Assembly (NCBI GenBank): GCA_020002185.1
Contig: CM034543.1
Coordinates: forward strand, 9,189,742 to 9,253,741
DNA length: 64,000 nucleotides
Reading direction: 5' to 3'
DNA from: Paraescarpia echinospica
Taxonomy: Eukaryota > Annelida > Polychaeta > Sabellida > Siboglinidae
Shown: piece after piece, positions 9,386-20,415 of the stretch
Layout of the letters: every line of letters begins with the position of its first letter
How positions within the stretch are numbered: the first letter of the stretch is position 1
Position numbers and translations under genes: made by a program
The notes under the pieces: model-generated
What the model saw: only the letters and a program-made list of their open reading frames with translations
What the model was told of the DNA's origin: nothing
The model's database searches: none

Positions 9386-10446
9386 AGCACGCCTACTTCG
9401 ACCCGAAACGGGCAGGCAGTTATGGCGGCGTCGATGCGTTGCGCCGGTCGGCCGCGGTGCCCAAGCCGGCCGTCGGGCGGTGGCTGGCGGCGCAGGACGC
9501 CTATACGCTTCACAAGCCGGTTAGGCGCCGATTTAAGCGACGTCGCGTTATTGTGGGCGGTCAAAATCAGCAGTGGCAAGCCGATCTCGTCGACGTGGCT
9601 AAACTGAAAAAGCACAACGACGGCATAGCGTTCCTACTGACGGTCATCGACGTCTTCTCGAAGCGGGCGTCGTGCGTTCCGTTGAAGCGCAAATCCGGTC
9701 CGGCGCTCGTCGCGACCTTCGAGGGGCTGCTGGCATCGCCGGCGCCACCGCACGTCCTGCAGACCGACAAGGGGACGGAGTTTCTGAACAGGCCCCTTCA
9801 GACGCTTTTGAAGGCGCGCGGCGTCCACCATTTCGTGACGCACAACGAGGAGACGAAGGCGAGCGTCGTGGAGCGATTCAATCGTACGCTGAAGACGCGC
9901 ATGTGGCGGTACTTCACGAAGTATCAGACGCTGAGGTTCGTGGAGCCGTTGCAGGACTTCGTGCGGTCGTACAACAACGCCTATCATCGAAGCATCGGTA
10001 GGACGCCGGCGAGCGTCGACGCGTCGAATCAGGAGAGCGTGTGGCGGCGTCTGTACGGTGGCGGAGGGTGTCAAAAAAACAAAAGCAAGCCGAAACTGCG
10101 AGCGGGGGATCGCGTACGCATCAGCAAGGCGAAGGGCGTCTTCAAGAAGGGGTACATGCCTAACTGGAGCGAGGAGCTCTTCACCGTCGTAGATTTGCAC
10201 CCGACCGACCCTCCTGTTTACCGACTGATGGACGACGCCGGCGCGATACTGGACGGCACCTTCTATGGGCTGGAGCTACAAAAAGTGATCGTTGCGAAGG
10301 ACAAACTATATCGGGTGGAAGCCGTTCTACAGAGACGTCGTCGACGACGCGGTAAGGGCGAAGAGGTGCTCGTCAAATGGTTCGGCTATCCGGCCTCGTT
10401 CAATAGCTGGATCGACGCCAAGGAGCTCGTGGATTATAAGGGCTGA
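9295..10446 (+). CDS. Polinton DDE integrase with C-terminal chromodomain
   Basis: From the first in-frame ATG conserved with the other Polinton, 383 residues. The retroviral-type catalytic core has D97 (WQADLVD), D158 (QTDKGTEF) and E193 (VVERFNRT), an exact D,D35E spacing. The last 45 residues (YRVEAVLQ, VLVKWFGYPASFNSW) form a chromodomain, which may steer insertion to modified chromatin. It would catalyse insertion of the linear element with a 6-bp target duplication. The start overlaps the small membrane protein by about 90 bases. The frame can be extended to a GTG at 9154, but no ATG supports that. The frame is intact. Confidence 0.93.
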   Translation: MVSRRTRGAQRDGRRTRGAQRERQQRDGLLKHAYFDPKRAGSYGGVDALRRSAAVPKPAVGRWLAAQDAYTLHKPVRRRFKRRRVIVGGQNQQWQADLVDVAKLKKHNDGIAFLLTVIDVFSKRASCVPLKRKSGPALVATFEGLLASPAPPHVLQTDKGTEFLNRPLQTLLKARGVHHFVTHNEETKASVVERFNRTLKTRMWRYFTKYQTLRFVEPLQDFVRSYNNAYHRSIGRTPASVDASNQESVWRRLYGGGGCQKNKSKPKLRAGDRVRISKAKGVFKKGYMPNWSEELFTVVDLHPTDPPVYRLMDDAGAILDGTFYGLELQKVIVAKDKLYRVEAVLQRRRRRRGKGEEVLVKWFGYPASFNSWIDAKELVDYKG

Positions 10447-10725
10447 TGACGACGACGCGTTGGATGCGCCACGCGGGGTGCTGGCGTCTGCACGAGGCGG
10501 GGCTGTGCAACGGCTTTTCGTTTTTTTTTGTAAGGGGACCGTGCTGTATTAGTAGACCGCCGAGGCGAAGGGAGGCGCACCATCAACACCACCGTCGCCC
10601 CCACGCCCGTCGACGAACTCGCTCTATGGTGTGCCTGCGCGGATAAAGGAACGACGCCGTAGCGTCGGACGGCAGTAGCGCGATGTGTACGGACGAGACG
10701 ACAGCAGCAGCAGCAGTAGCAGCCA
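10447..10725 (+). other. Intergenic region between integrase and membrane protein
   Basis: It contains a T9 run at 10519-10527 and a possible small frame beginning at the integrase stop (MTTTRWMRHAGCWRLHE). The first part of this frame is similar at 58800 leftward, but the two diverge after the T run. A (CAG)n tract lies at about 10702-10718. I do not call a gene. Confidence 0.4.
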
Positions 10726-11052
10726 ATGCAGAAGCCGCCCACCGCCGTCGACTCAGGCGCATTTGTCGCTACACCCGCCGACGCCTCATGCGTCTCTGTG
10801 GGTGCGCCCGATGCCGTCGACGACTCCTCCGTCACGAGCGTTCCTTGGCGTCTCTGCGGCAACGAATGCCCTAAGGCCGAGATCGTCTTCCTGTGCCAGA
10901 TCGTCGTCCTGTACACGGTGATCGTCGTCAGTATATACAATCTAACGCGCGGCACGGGCGACTCCAATCTGTGGACGGCGCTGCTGAGTAGTTGCCTCGG
11001 CTACCTACTGCCGGGTCCGTCTATGAGGAGGCGCGATGGCGTCGACGTCTGA
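10726..11052 (+). CDS. Polinton single-pass membrane protein
   Basis: 108 residues from ATG. A Thr/Ala/Ser-rich N-terminal half is followed by CPKAEIVFLCQIVVLYTVIVV (about residues 63-83), a transmembrane helix. A strongly conserved segment (NLTRGTGDSNLW, LLSSCLGYLLP) follows. The same block is found at 58218-58538. It is familiar from Polintons as a conserved protein of unknown role. Its end overlaps the start of the minor capsid gene by 17 bases, suggesting coupled expression or genome compaction. Confidence 0.8.
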   Translation: MQKPPTAVDSGAFVATPADASCVSVGAPDAVDDSSVTSVPWRLCGNECPKAEIVFLCQIVVLYTVIVVSIYNLTRGTGDSNLWTALLSSCLGYLLPGPSMRRRDGVDV

Positions 11053-11759
11053 CTTTTACGTCACGTTGCCGAGCAACGCGTCTATGAAGGCGCACCCCAA
11101 AAACACGTTGACGCACTACACGACGAATTTGCCGCAGCGCGTCGACCTGTTGGGCGAGTGGGAATGCGGGCTGGTGTCGCTACAGTATACGCATAGCTGG
11201 TACAATGTGAGGCCGGTGGACACCTACTTCTTCGTGGCGTGCGAGAGGGGGGAGGTGGGCTTTTTCACCACCGAGGACGGGGGAAAAATTGCCCGACAGG
11301 CCAACATTCCGCACGGCTTTTACAACAACGCCAAAAAGCTGGTGCGCAAAATCAACGAGGCGTTGACGAAACTATGCACCGACACGGTCAAGGTGCGACT
11401 AGTGTACAGCGCCATCACTAATCGGATGACGTTGCTTCTATCGCCGGGCGTCGAAATTAACATGCCGCGGGACGGGCGCCTGAAACAGATACTAGGCTTC
11501 GAGTCGGACTATATCGCGAGTTACGGGACGCCCGCGGACGGCAGCGACCTGCCCCCGGGGTACCTGTTCGAGTGCGAGGCGGACCACCCGGTGGACCTTA
11601 GCGGCGGCGTCGACACCCTGTTCGTGTACACGGACATCGTGGAGACGCGCATCGTCGGCGACGTATTTGCCCCCCTCATTCGGGCCGTCCCCGTCCACGG
11701 TTCGAACGGCAGCATCGTATCGAACATCTTCGACCGCGTCCAATACGCGCCGCTCCTGC
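11036..11759 (+). pseudogene. Polinton minor capsid (penton-like), 3'-truncated
   Basis: Starts MASTSDFYVTLPSNAS and runs open for about 241 residues with high similarity to 57386-58231. It contains LPQRVDLLGEWECGLVSL and MPRDGRLKQILGF, typical of the single jelly-roll penton-type protein of Polintons. At CTCCTGC (11753-11759) Polinton sequence stops and an inverted CR1-like LINE begins, so about the last 40 residues are lost and replaced by a short foreign tail ending at 11788. The Tyr codon mutated to a stop in the other Polinton is intact here (LFVYTDIV). Confidence 0.88.
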
Positions 11760-12300
11760 ATGGAGGCCATATCGCAAGAAGGACATAGATATGCTAGAAA
11801 GAGTACAGGAGGAGAGCGACTAAAATGATACAGAACTGAGGGATCTGGATTGTAAGAAACGCCCTAAAAAAGAATGTGGTTTAACAACATTAGAGACCAG
11901 GAGATTGAGAGGAGATCCATAGAAATTATTTTAAAATGAATGGTTATGAAAATATTGGTAGAAACATTTCTCAGTTAAAGAGAAAAATAGAAGGACCAAG
12001 AGGGACATGAGAAACTACATTGAAGTAAAGGAGCAGTGTAGATTAGATATAAGAAGAAGTTCTCATTCTCACAAGGACTGTATGAAATAAGATGGAACAG
12101 ATTATCTCCTGATTGTGTTGGTGCTAGTAGCGTGAATATGTTTAAAAATAAAATCGACACACACCTTAAAAGGCGGGATACATGTAGATAAAAAGTATTG
12201 GACTCTCGATAAGCCAAAAGGCTTCCTTGTCCACCTGCCATCCAGAGTAATTTTCTGGATGGCAATCTTGTTAAAATCTTGTTAAATCTTGTTAAAGACG
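11760..12300 (+). pseudogene. Inverted CR1-like LINE 3' end
   Basis: Plus-strand copy of the same LINE tail found on the minus strand at 60-617, here starting at GGAGGCCATATCGCAAGAAGG and continuing through [12 protein letters not shown] to the 3' end. It meets the next minus-strand copy tail-to-tail at about 12300, giving a large imperfect inverted repeat. It has more substitutions than the minus-strand copy and many stops. Confidence 0.8.
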
Positions 12301-12365
12301 GACCTGGGAAACCATAGTCTTGAACAAGAGTTAACAATATTTAACAAGATTGCCACCCAGAGAAT

Positions 12366-12923
12366 TAACTCTAGATGGCAGGTGGACAAGGAAGCCATTT
12401 GGCTTATCGAAAATCCAATCCATTTATCTATGTGCATCCCGCCCTTCTGAGGTATGTGTCGATTTTATTTTTAAACATATTCACGCTACTAATACCCACA
12501 CAATCAGCAGATAATCTGTTCCATTGATTTACAGTCCTTAATGAAAATGAGAACTATCTTATATCTAATCCACACTGCTCCTTTGCTAATGTAAATTCAT
12601 GTCCTCTAGTCCTTCTATCTTTCTTAACTGAGACAAAAATATTTCTATCAATATTTTTATAACCATTCATTATTTTAAGCACTTCTATCTGATCTCATCT
12701 CAATCTCCTGGTCTCTAGTGTTGTTAAACCACATTCTTTTAGGCGAATTTCATGAATAAAATCCATCAGTTTTGGTATTATTTTAGTCGCTCTCCTCTGT
12801 ACTCTTTCTAGCATATCTATGTCCTTCTTGCGATATGGCCTCCACGCTTTTATACAATATTCTAAATGAGGCCTAACTATTGTTTTGTACAGCGGTACAA
12901 TAATAATAACAATAAGATAACTT
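12366..12923 (-). pseudogene. CR1-like RT C-terminal relic, copy 2
   Basis: Same content as 60-617, with the same stop after ETRRLR at 12695-12697. Confidence 0.8.
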
Positions 12924-12945
12924 CTGTTGCGCCTAAATCCTTGGA

Positions 12946-13356
12946 AACCAAGCTTAGAAGCGCATAAAAACAAAAGGATTGGTCAATCTCAAAATCCATA
13001 AGAAATATTCCAGATGTCAACAGAGCTACGGTAGATAAGCGGGGTTGTAAAGATAAGTTTTTAAATGTCGACGGAATTTTGTAATATTTTCAACTGATCT
13101 AACACTAAGAGGGGGCATATTCCAAAGTGTTGGTGCAGCAACAGAAAAAGCCCTAGTTCCAATGTTAGTGTTGACATTAGGAACAAAAAGTAGGTCATAA
13201 CAAATATGATGGTTGCTTATTGGACAGTGCCTGGAATGTAATGGTACAGATCTTAAATATTATACGATATCGTACAGGAAGCCAATGCAAAGACTTCAAA
13301 AGTGGTACAGAGCGAGACAAACGAGGAGATCTTGTAACTACTCTTGCTAGACAATT
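12946..13356 (-). pseudogene. Second LINE RT tail fragment, copy 2
   Basis: Duplicate of 640-1050, with LHWLPVRYRI and APTLWNMPPL on the minus strand. Confidence 0.6.
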
Positions 13357-14353
13357 TTGGACACGCTGACGTTTTGTGATATCCCTGCTAGAAAATACAC
13401 TTTTGTATCATCCACAAATTTCAACACCTTGCTTGTTATGTCATCGTCCAAATCGGTGATATATATATTAAGAACAACAATTGTCCTTAATATATATCAA
13501 CAGGGATCAGTACTAGGACCAATTATTGGTCCTAGTACTGATCCCTGTGGTACCCCACTCAATACCGATTTCCAGTTTGAAGCCTCCCCGTCAACTACTA
13601 CACGTTGTCTTCTGTCAATCAGCCATTTTCCTATCCAGTTTATTATACAATTTCCTATGTCATGGGCCTTAAGTTTAAGCAGTAATCTTTGATGTGGTAC
13701 TTTGTCGAAAGCCTTTTGAAAATCTAAGATGATATCTATTAGTGATCCCTCGTCTACCCACTTAGTGTTGTCTTCCAAAACATATTTGTTAAGCATGACC
13801 TCGCTTTTAAAAACCCATGTTGAAATGGGTTTATCAAGTTTTGTTTAACAAGATAATCCACCATGTGATCTTTAATTAGTTTTTCTTATAATTTGCAAAT
13901 CACTGATGTTAAACTCACTGGTCTATAGTTCTCTGACTTGTTTCTCGAACCTTTTTTAAATAACGGTATAATGCTGGCTTCCTTCCATTCTAAAGGAACC
14001 ACTCCCTCTTCTAGTGACAACTTGAAAACTGCTGCAAGCGGTACGCTAATTTGTTCTACAATTTCCAATAGTAAATTTGGGCGGAATCCCATCCACTGCA
14101 GATGATTTATTACCTTCATAGCCCTTATTTTCTTAGCTACTATTTCCTGGGTTACAATTAACTGTCCTAAATAGTTTTAATCTGCCCCCTTGAACTTAGC
14201 CTCTGGTACTGGCAGTGAACTAATATCTTCTCTGGTAAACACTGAACTAAAATACTCATTCAGTTCTTCTGCAATTAAGAATCCCTCTGATATTATCCTG
14301 AACTTTCTGTTTTCTTCGAACATACGCGTAAAAACTCTTGTTGTCATGTTTTA
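13357..14353 (-). pseudogene. CR1-like RT fingers and palm relic, copy 2
   Basis: Duplicate of 1051-2047 with the same motif order and breaks. The 22-bp palindrome recurs at 13501-13547. Confidence 0.85.
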
Positions 14354-14355
14354 TA

Positions 14356-17300
14356 GTAGGGGAAGTGCACCGATATTGAACCCCCTAACTTCCGAGCCCT
14401 CTTTCTCCATTCCTGTACGTGATATCGAGGATTATTAAGGATCAGGCCACGAGTTACTACAATCTCTGTGTGCAAGCAGGAAATAGAGTCATTGCATTTG
14501 TTATTTTTTCCACAAAATGCAAAAAAAGTGTTTTTCGTAATTGGTCCAATTTGAGTAACGGGTGAAATATATTGGACTACATTGGTCCTGATATTGGACT
14601 AGGTGGTCCAATATATGTGCTTCTGGTTCAATATACGTCATCTGTCTTGATGCTTTGAAAGAAACCAAGGTTCAACACCCACTTCAGACTTATAAGAATG
14701 CATAAATCACGAAAACTACGGCGTTCCAGTGAGCATACAAATGACATGTGACGATTAAGCGCCAAATAGATTTGACACAATTTAATTCTGAACTGAGAAC
14801 AAACAATTATATTTTGTCACGAATAGAACAATACGCCAACGAAGTGATTTTCATGATAGAATCTGTCACGGATAAACGAAGAAATCAACGAAATAATGGC
14901 CAGTAGAGTGTATAATAATGGCAAACAGACACCAGTCGGTAATTGATGGTCCCTGATCACCAAATTAGGAATACGATCTTTTACTGACACACGTCACATC
15001 GATAGTTATAGGGCATGCCACCAGCAAAAATCATATGTATCCATATCCCACAGTTTACACATTTCACCATGGTTTCTTTTCGCTCTTCGTTACACAGTAG
15101 CAAGACTCGTTGTCACATTGACCGCTTTTTCCGTTTTGGCTGGCAGGAGAAAACTGCCGTTTTTGTCTTTTTCCTATCTTAATTGGATCTGTTGTCTTTC
15201 TATTTATTTTGCTAACTGTTGAGTTATGCCTACTTTTGTGCCTTTTGACTTTTGTTGTTGAAGTTTTTTTTATAGGGACTGGAGGTTATGATTTCCGACT
15301 TGGTGGTTCTTCTCTTGACCCTAGAAATCGCTGGTTTTGTAATGGGAGACAGCATTGCAGGAGTGGTGACCTTTCTAACCAGCTCTGGTTGATCAGTCAG
15401 CTGCCCCGTGATTGGGACTAATGCTTCATAATGACCAGCATCTTCACTCAGGTTTATGTATTTGACCATAACTGCACCAGACTCCTGAAATTCCGTCCCA
15501 AATTCAAGTACACTCTCTCCAACGCAGACATGCACTGGTCGTTGAAGACAGCGTGCCGTCGCAACTATCTCTATCTCCTCAATAATTTCAATGGGATTCG
15601 CCATCGATGCGATTCTGTCCTCGATAGATGCTTAACACAGTCTCTGAGGTAGATCTGTGTTCACCATCCTTTCATCAATGTTTTCATTAAGGCCAAAGTT
15701 GTCTAGCATATGTGCAATCATGTTGGATCGTAGCGCATCAGCGGAAGAAATTTATCGTATTCTCATTCGCAGGTCCTTTAAATTGCCATCGTTGTCTCTT
15801 TCTGCATGCTGCATATCGAGATCTTGACAAATAACAACGGCTCAGAAAAAACAACGTCCATCTGCATTGGTTGCGACACACCTGAAACCACCCTGCCTGC
15901 TGCTTGTGGATGGGCATGGAACATTGGACTGTTGCTCGCTCGTGGACAGATTTTGATTGTTGGATTGTTGCTCGCTTGTAGATGGGCTTGGGTCATTAGA
16001 CTGTTGTTGCTCATTCGCGGACAGGCTAGGTTTGTTAGACTGTTGATCGCTCATTGATGGGCGCGCTCGTGTGCTTGTTTTTCAGTGTTGAAGCAATGCC
16101 TTATCCCATTCGCTTCAGCCAACTGATATGCCATATCCATCAAATCTTTCCTGGTCATCCCAATCAGCATATTCTCCAGTTCTAAAACATGCTCCACCAG
16201 CATTTTCTCCAACTCTGGCGGCAGAGTGCAAGGGCGACCAAAAAACTTTCTTGGACCATTAGCAATTTTGTTTTTGTTGTTTATGTGCCGCTTCAGGGTA
16301 GCCTTCGGAATCCCATAGGTCCTGCTAGTTGCGTTGAGGCCGGCGTCTCCATTTCTGAATGATATGACCGCTCTATCCAGATCCTCTCTGTCCACTTTCC
16401 GTATTTGCCTCTGGAAAATAAAATGTGTAGCCTCAATCAATCAAACAGATGAGACATTCCCAAGTATTTTCTTGATATAATATAATAATAACGGTATTTT
16501 GTATCAAAAGCTAAATAAACCCATGTTTTAGTTTTGGTCGTTCTGGCAGGAGGGGCTAGGTTTGTATACGGAATGTTTTTGCCCAAATGAGGGTGATCGA
16601 CTTATGATGCTTGCTACGGATTAAGTATACGCGCCACATATGCAAACCTATACATTTTACAAAGCTCATAAACTTACCAATCAAATTTTGGTATATGTGG
16701 TGAGATTTCGCTAAAATAATTTAAAATGTTGCTACGGTAATACAATTATTGACCATTGATGAAAAAATAAGAGGCAGTTTCACTTTCTTGCTTGTCTGTG
16801 AAAATAATAGTCATGTCTATCAAACTTTAAGCAACATGTGATGATTATATTATCAATAAAACAATGAGGCGTTTTGAAGAAACAAATATTAATTTTTTTA
16901 CTTTCCAGCATATTCCAACAAAACTGTCCAACAAAGTGAATATTTCAGAAAATAATATACCCCGTGTTTAAAAATGTAGGCCTCCCCTGTTAGTCAACAA
17001 GGCCCCGAGCCATAAGTAGGAGTCTAATATACACACGCAGAAACTTCAATATGACACATTTTCATATCTCATGTGTGTTGGGATGGTACGTATAGTGGAC
17101 CACGGGTGTCTTATATTGGACCAGTGGTCCAACATAGGACACCCCCACTGGTCCAATATCGGTCGAAGACATAATTAACTTCTTCGATGTGATTCTCTGA
17201 AACTGTACAATTTTCCGTCTTCAGTCCCCTCATGCAAGTTATATAGACATCATACGACACTCTATTGTGATCGTGTACAATCTACTCTGTAACAGGCTTT

Positions 17301-17529
17301 GCTTCACGCCTTCAAAGTTGGTTAAATATTACAACGAGATGGATAAAAATACATTTTTATCACCTTTTGCGCGTCTCCGCGCTGGCTGACATTTTTCGCT
17401 CTGCGTATAGATGGTATGTTGTGTGAAGCATCCGCCGGGCGTCACTGCGATCTAATTACTATATATAGGACGCAGAACGGACGGTGATCCAATTTAAGTA
17501 CAGGTCCAATATCGGTGTACTTCCCCTAC
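14356..17529 (-). mobile_element. Tc1/mariner-pogo-type transposon, copy 2
   Basis: Duplicate of 2050-5223 with identical terminal inverted repeats and flanking TA. It was copied as part of the larger repeat, not by a new insertion, because the flanking LINE sequence is the same. Confidence 0.85.
15230..16410 (-). pseudogene. Psq HTH plus OTU-like remnant, copy 2
   Basis: Duplicate of 2924-4104. It has the same HTH exon, the same stop after CFF, the same two further stops and the same KSEIITSSPYKK tail. Confidence 0.65.
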
Positions 17530-17531
17530 TA

Positions 17532-18651
17532 GCTAATTGTTGTACATAGCTTCCCTTTGAATTTCTAATTTCAGCTGTGGATTGGTTAAGTGCTTCTTTA
17601 TAAATGTTGTTGTCTTCATCATTTCCAGTACATCTATATGCCTTCCACATAATTTGTTTATACTTAATTTTTCTAATGGCTTCTTTCGATAAGTGTTTCT
17701 TTTTGGACCGTTTCCCTTGTTTTTTCAAGGGTACATATTTATCGGCTATGCATTTAATTTCACTCTTTAAGGTATTCCAGCATTCTGTTGCTGTCTTATT
17801 CTTGTGTTATTCCAGTCTATCTTTTCTAAATATTTCCTCATTTCCTTATATCTTCCTTTGTGGAAATTTCTCCTGAACTGCCTTTTATTATTTCTTTCTG
17901 ATTTTACTTTGATGGTGAAATGTATCTCGTTGGGGTCACTACTCCCCAATGGCTCACATATATTGACATTGTCAACTAATTCATTCTGTGAGGACAAAAC
18001 TATTTCTAACACCTCTCACTTCTGTTTGGTTCTAGCACATGTTGAGAAAGGAAAATATATTGTACTAAAACTAAAAACGTGTGGTCCTCACTCCCCGTAC
18101 TCTGCTGTCCATTGTATATGCCCATGGTTAAAATCCCCCATGATAATACAGTCCCGATTGCTCACTTCCCTTATAGCGTTTTTTATTTTTTTTATTCTCT
18201 TCTATGCTTATGTTTGGACTTCGATAAACTAACCCAACCGTTAACGTTGAGTTTCCTGTAACTATGTTACACCAGACAGCTTCTTTGCAATCTGCTTCTC
18301 TTCCTAATTTTATTTCATCAGCCTAGATATATTCTTTAATATATAAAATAACTCCACCTTCTCTTCTTCCTATTCTATCTTTCCTAAATATTACATATCC
18401 TGTCAGTCCCAATTCGGCATCTGGTATATCGGTGGTGGCCCATGATTCGGTTATACCTATTATGTGAGGGTCAATATCTTCTACCATAATGTTTAGTTCA
18501 TTTCTTTTGTTTACTATACTCCTTGCATTTAAAGAAACTCATTTATATCCAGCTTCAGAACAGTTTTCCAGACTGTTCTTTGCTGATTTATTTGTACTGT
18601 CTTTACCTATGCCTCCAGTTTCAGGCTTCTTTGTGATTCCCCCTGCGAATC
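17532..18651 (-). pseudogene. CR1-like linker and endonuclease relic, copy 2
   Basis: Duplicate of 5226-6345, in the order linker (17532-18046) then APE-type endonuclease (18046-18651), with the same disruptions. Confidence 0.7.
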
Positions 18652-18698
18652 TAGTTTAAATAGATGCAACCTATCCCACTGTCAACAGATATAGATAT

Positions 18699-18996
18699 AT
18701 TAACACCACGCAGATAGAGAACGTTGAAAGCTACGTCTATCTGGGATAGCGATACGATATCAGAGACAAAAACCAAGAAAAGGAGAATCAAAGAAGAATC
18801 ACCTCCGGCTGAACGGCATTCGCCAAACACAGCGACATCTTAAAGGGTAACTTTGGAATCTGCTTGAAGAGACAAGTCTACAACTCATGCGTCGGCCTAC
18901 TTCCAGCGATGACATACGGCGCGGAAACATGGACACTCACCATCCAGGTAAAGAACAAGCTAGCAGCCGCACAAACAAAGATGGAAAGAAGTATGG
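18699..18996 (+). pseudogene. RTE-like RT fragment, copy 2
   Basis: Duplicate of 6393-6690, containing VESYVYLG and MTYGAETWTLTIQ across frame changes. Confidence 0.7.
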
Positions 18997-19364
18997 CGCC
19001 ATCTGTCGTTCCAAGTTTGTAACATTACGTAGTGTTTTCGATTATAATTCATTGCCGTTTTGTAGATAACAGTCACCGTTCAAAAAGAACCAAGGAGCTT
19101 GTTTTACTATCAGAATGAATCGGCAAGGTGATGTGACGTGACATTATAGAGCGTTATAACAACAGCGTAATAATACTATTTCAACGCAACAGATGGCGCT
19201 ACCCAAACGACGCAGCTTCATTATTCCAATGCTTTGATGATTCTTGCAAACCTCTCCAAAATATAATTATTTAGTATATAATTCCCCATAAAATGACCAC
19301 ATTACTGAGTTTTGAGTTAAAACAAAGTTGAATTGATCAATTTACCTGAAACTTCTTATACGTA

Positions 19365-19699
19365 AGTAGTGGTAAGCGGTTCGCCATCCCCGGAAGTGAC
19401 CTAAGATCAAAGGCTTTTTCGTTTTTTATAAGTAGAATTCCTACGTTTTTTACAAGTATGAGCAAGCAACGTCAAAAAGTGATTGATGGGGGTCATGAGA
19501 AAGAGGGTGTCGCCATCTACTGAATAAAGAGGAAATAAATAGGGTGAATGACGAGCTCTAGTGACTAATCAGGTACTAATTAGGATCAACCTCTAGTGAC
19601 TAATCAGGTACTAATTAGGGTGGCTATGAGTAGCGCATTCACTAGAGGGTAGCACTAGCAATAGCTAAAATGTATACCCCTAGTGACTGAAAAGCGTCG
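19365..19699 (+). repeat. Polinton left terminal repeat, copy 2
   Basis: Matches 7059-7394 but with substitutions (for example ACTAATCAGG for ACTAATCATG) and one C fewer before TAGTGACTG, which changes the copy offset to 12,305. Confidence 0.8.
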
Positions 19700-20374
19700 A
19701 TGGTGGTGCATATAGGCGATTGTGACGGTGTCAGCGCACCAGATGTCGCTATGGACGGAAAGTGGAAGCACCCTTTTACGGGTATAGTGTCCGGCCCTAC
19801 GGGGTGTGGGAAGACTACTTTCGTTGTACGCCTGTTAAAGTTTGCTTCGTGTATGATTTCGCCGCCACCGGAGAAAATTCTGTGGTGTTACGGCCAGTGG
19901 CAGACCGCTTACGGCTCTATGGCCGGCGTGGAATTTGTAGACGGTTTGCCGGATCCGTCGCTTCTGGACGCCAAAACGAGGACGCTTCTAGTGCTCGATG
20001 ACCTTATGTCGGAGACCGATAGTAGCATCACGGCTTTGTTTACTAAAAAAAGTCACCACTGCAACGCGTCCGTCGTACAGCTTTTGCAGAATCTCTCTCC
20101 GAAAGGGAAAGAAAATCGCACAATCAGTTTAAACGCGCAGTATATGGTCCTCTTCAAGAGTCCCCGGGACGCGGGGCAAGTAGGCCACCTGGCGAAGCAG
20201 ATGTATCCGGGCAGTGTCAACTACATGGTGGAGGCGTACAAGGATGCCACGTCGGCCGCCTACGGTTACCTCCTGGTGGATCTGAAACAGGAAACGCCGG
20301 AAACCATGCGCCTGCGTACGGAAATTTTTCCCGACGACCCCGTTCAGTACATCTATGTGCCGACGAGACTATAA
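19700..20374 (+). CDS. Polinton packaging ATPase, copy 2
   Basis: 224 residues, same start and Walker motifs (GPTGCGKT, LLVLDD) as 7395-8069. It differs at about eight residues, including R4H, C28G, D72G and a Phe-to-Ser change in the FPKGKEN segment. The frame is intact. It is followed by the TATAAAAA-containing stop region, then by the assembly gap, so the downstream genes are not visible. Confidence 0.9.
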   Translation: MVVHIGDCDGVSAPDVAMDGKWKHPFTGIVSGPTGCGKTTFVVRLLKFASCMISPPPEKILWCYGQWQTAYGSMAGVEFVDGLPDPSLLDAKTRTLLVLDDLMSETDSSITALFTKKSHHCNASVVQLLQNLSPKGKENRTISLNAQYMVLFKSPRDAGQVGHLAKQMYPGSVNYMVEAYKDATSAAYGYLLVDLKQETPETMRLRTEIFPDDPVQYIYVPTRL

Positions 20375-20415
20375 AAAAGGCGGGGCGCGCCGCGGCCGCC
20401 GTCATTCGACAGGAT

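Larger units (their letters stand above)
1..12306. repeat. 12,306-bp direct repeat, copy 1
   Basis: The bases at 1 onward recur at 12307 onward, and every recognisable segment keeps the same 12,306-bp offset up to the Polinton ATPase, where one base is missing in copy 2. The unit contains a nested CR1-like LINE, a DNA transposon, an RTE-like scrap, a truncated Polinton and an inverted LINE tail. The coding relics before 7059 translate identically in both copies, whereas the Polinton part differs at several residues. It may be a real segmental tandem duplication or an assembly duplication; the sequence alone cannot decide. Confidence 0.9.
12307..20415. repeat. 12,306-bp direct repeat, copy 2 (cut by gap)
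   Basis: Repeats positions 1-8109 of the first copy until the first N gap. LINE and transposon relics translate identically to copy 1, while the terminal repeat and ATPase of the Polinton show scattered differences. Confidence 0.9.

Noticed and set aside
9634..10200. 188-codon minus-strand frame opposite the integrase
   Set aside because: High GC codon bias leaves antisense frames open; a partly similar frame at 59199-59699 simply mirrors integrase conservation.
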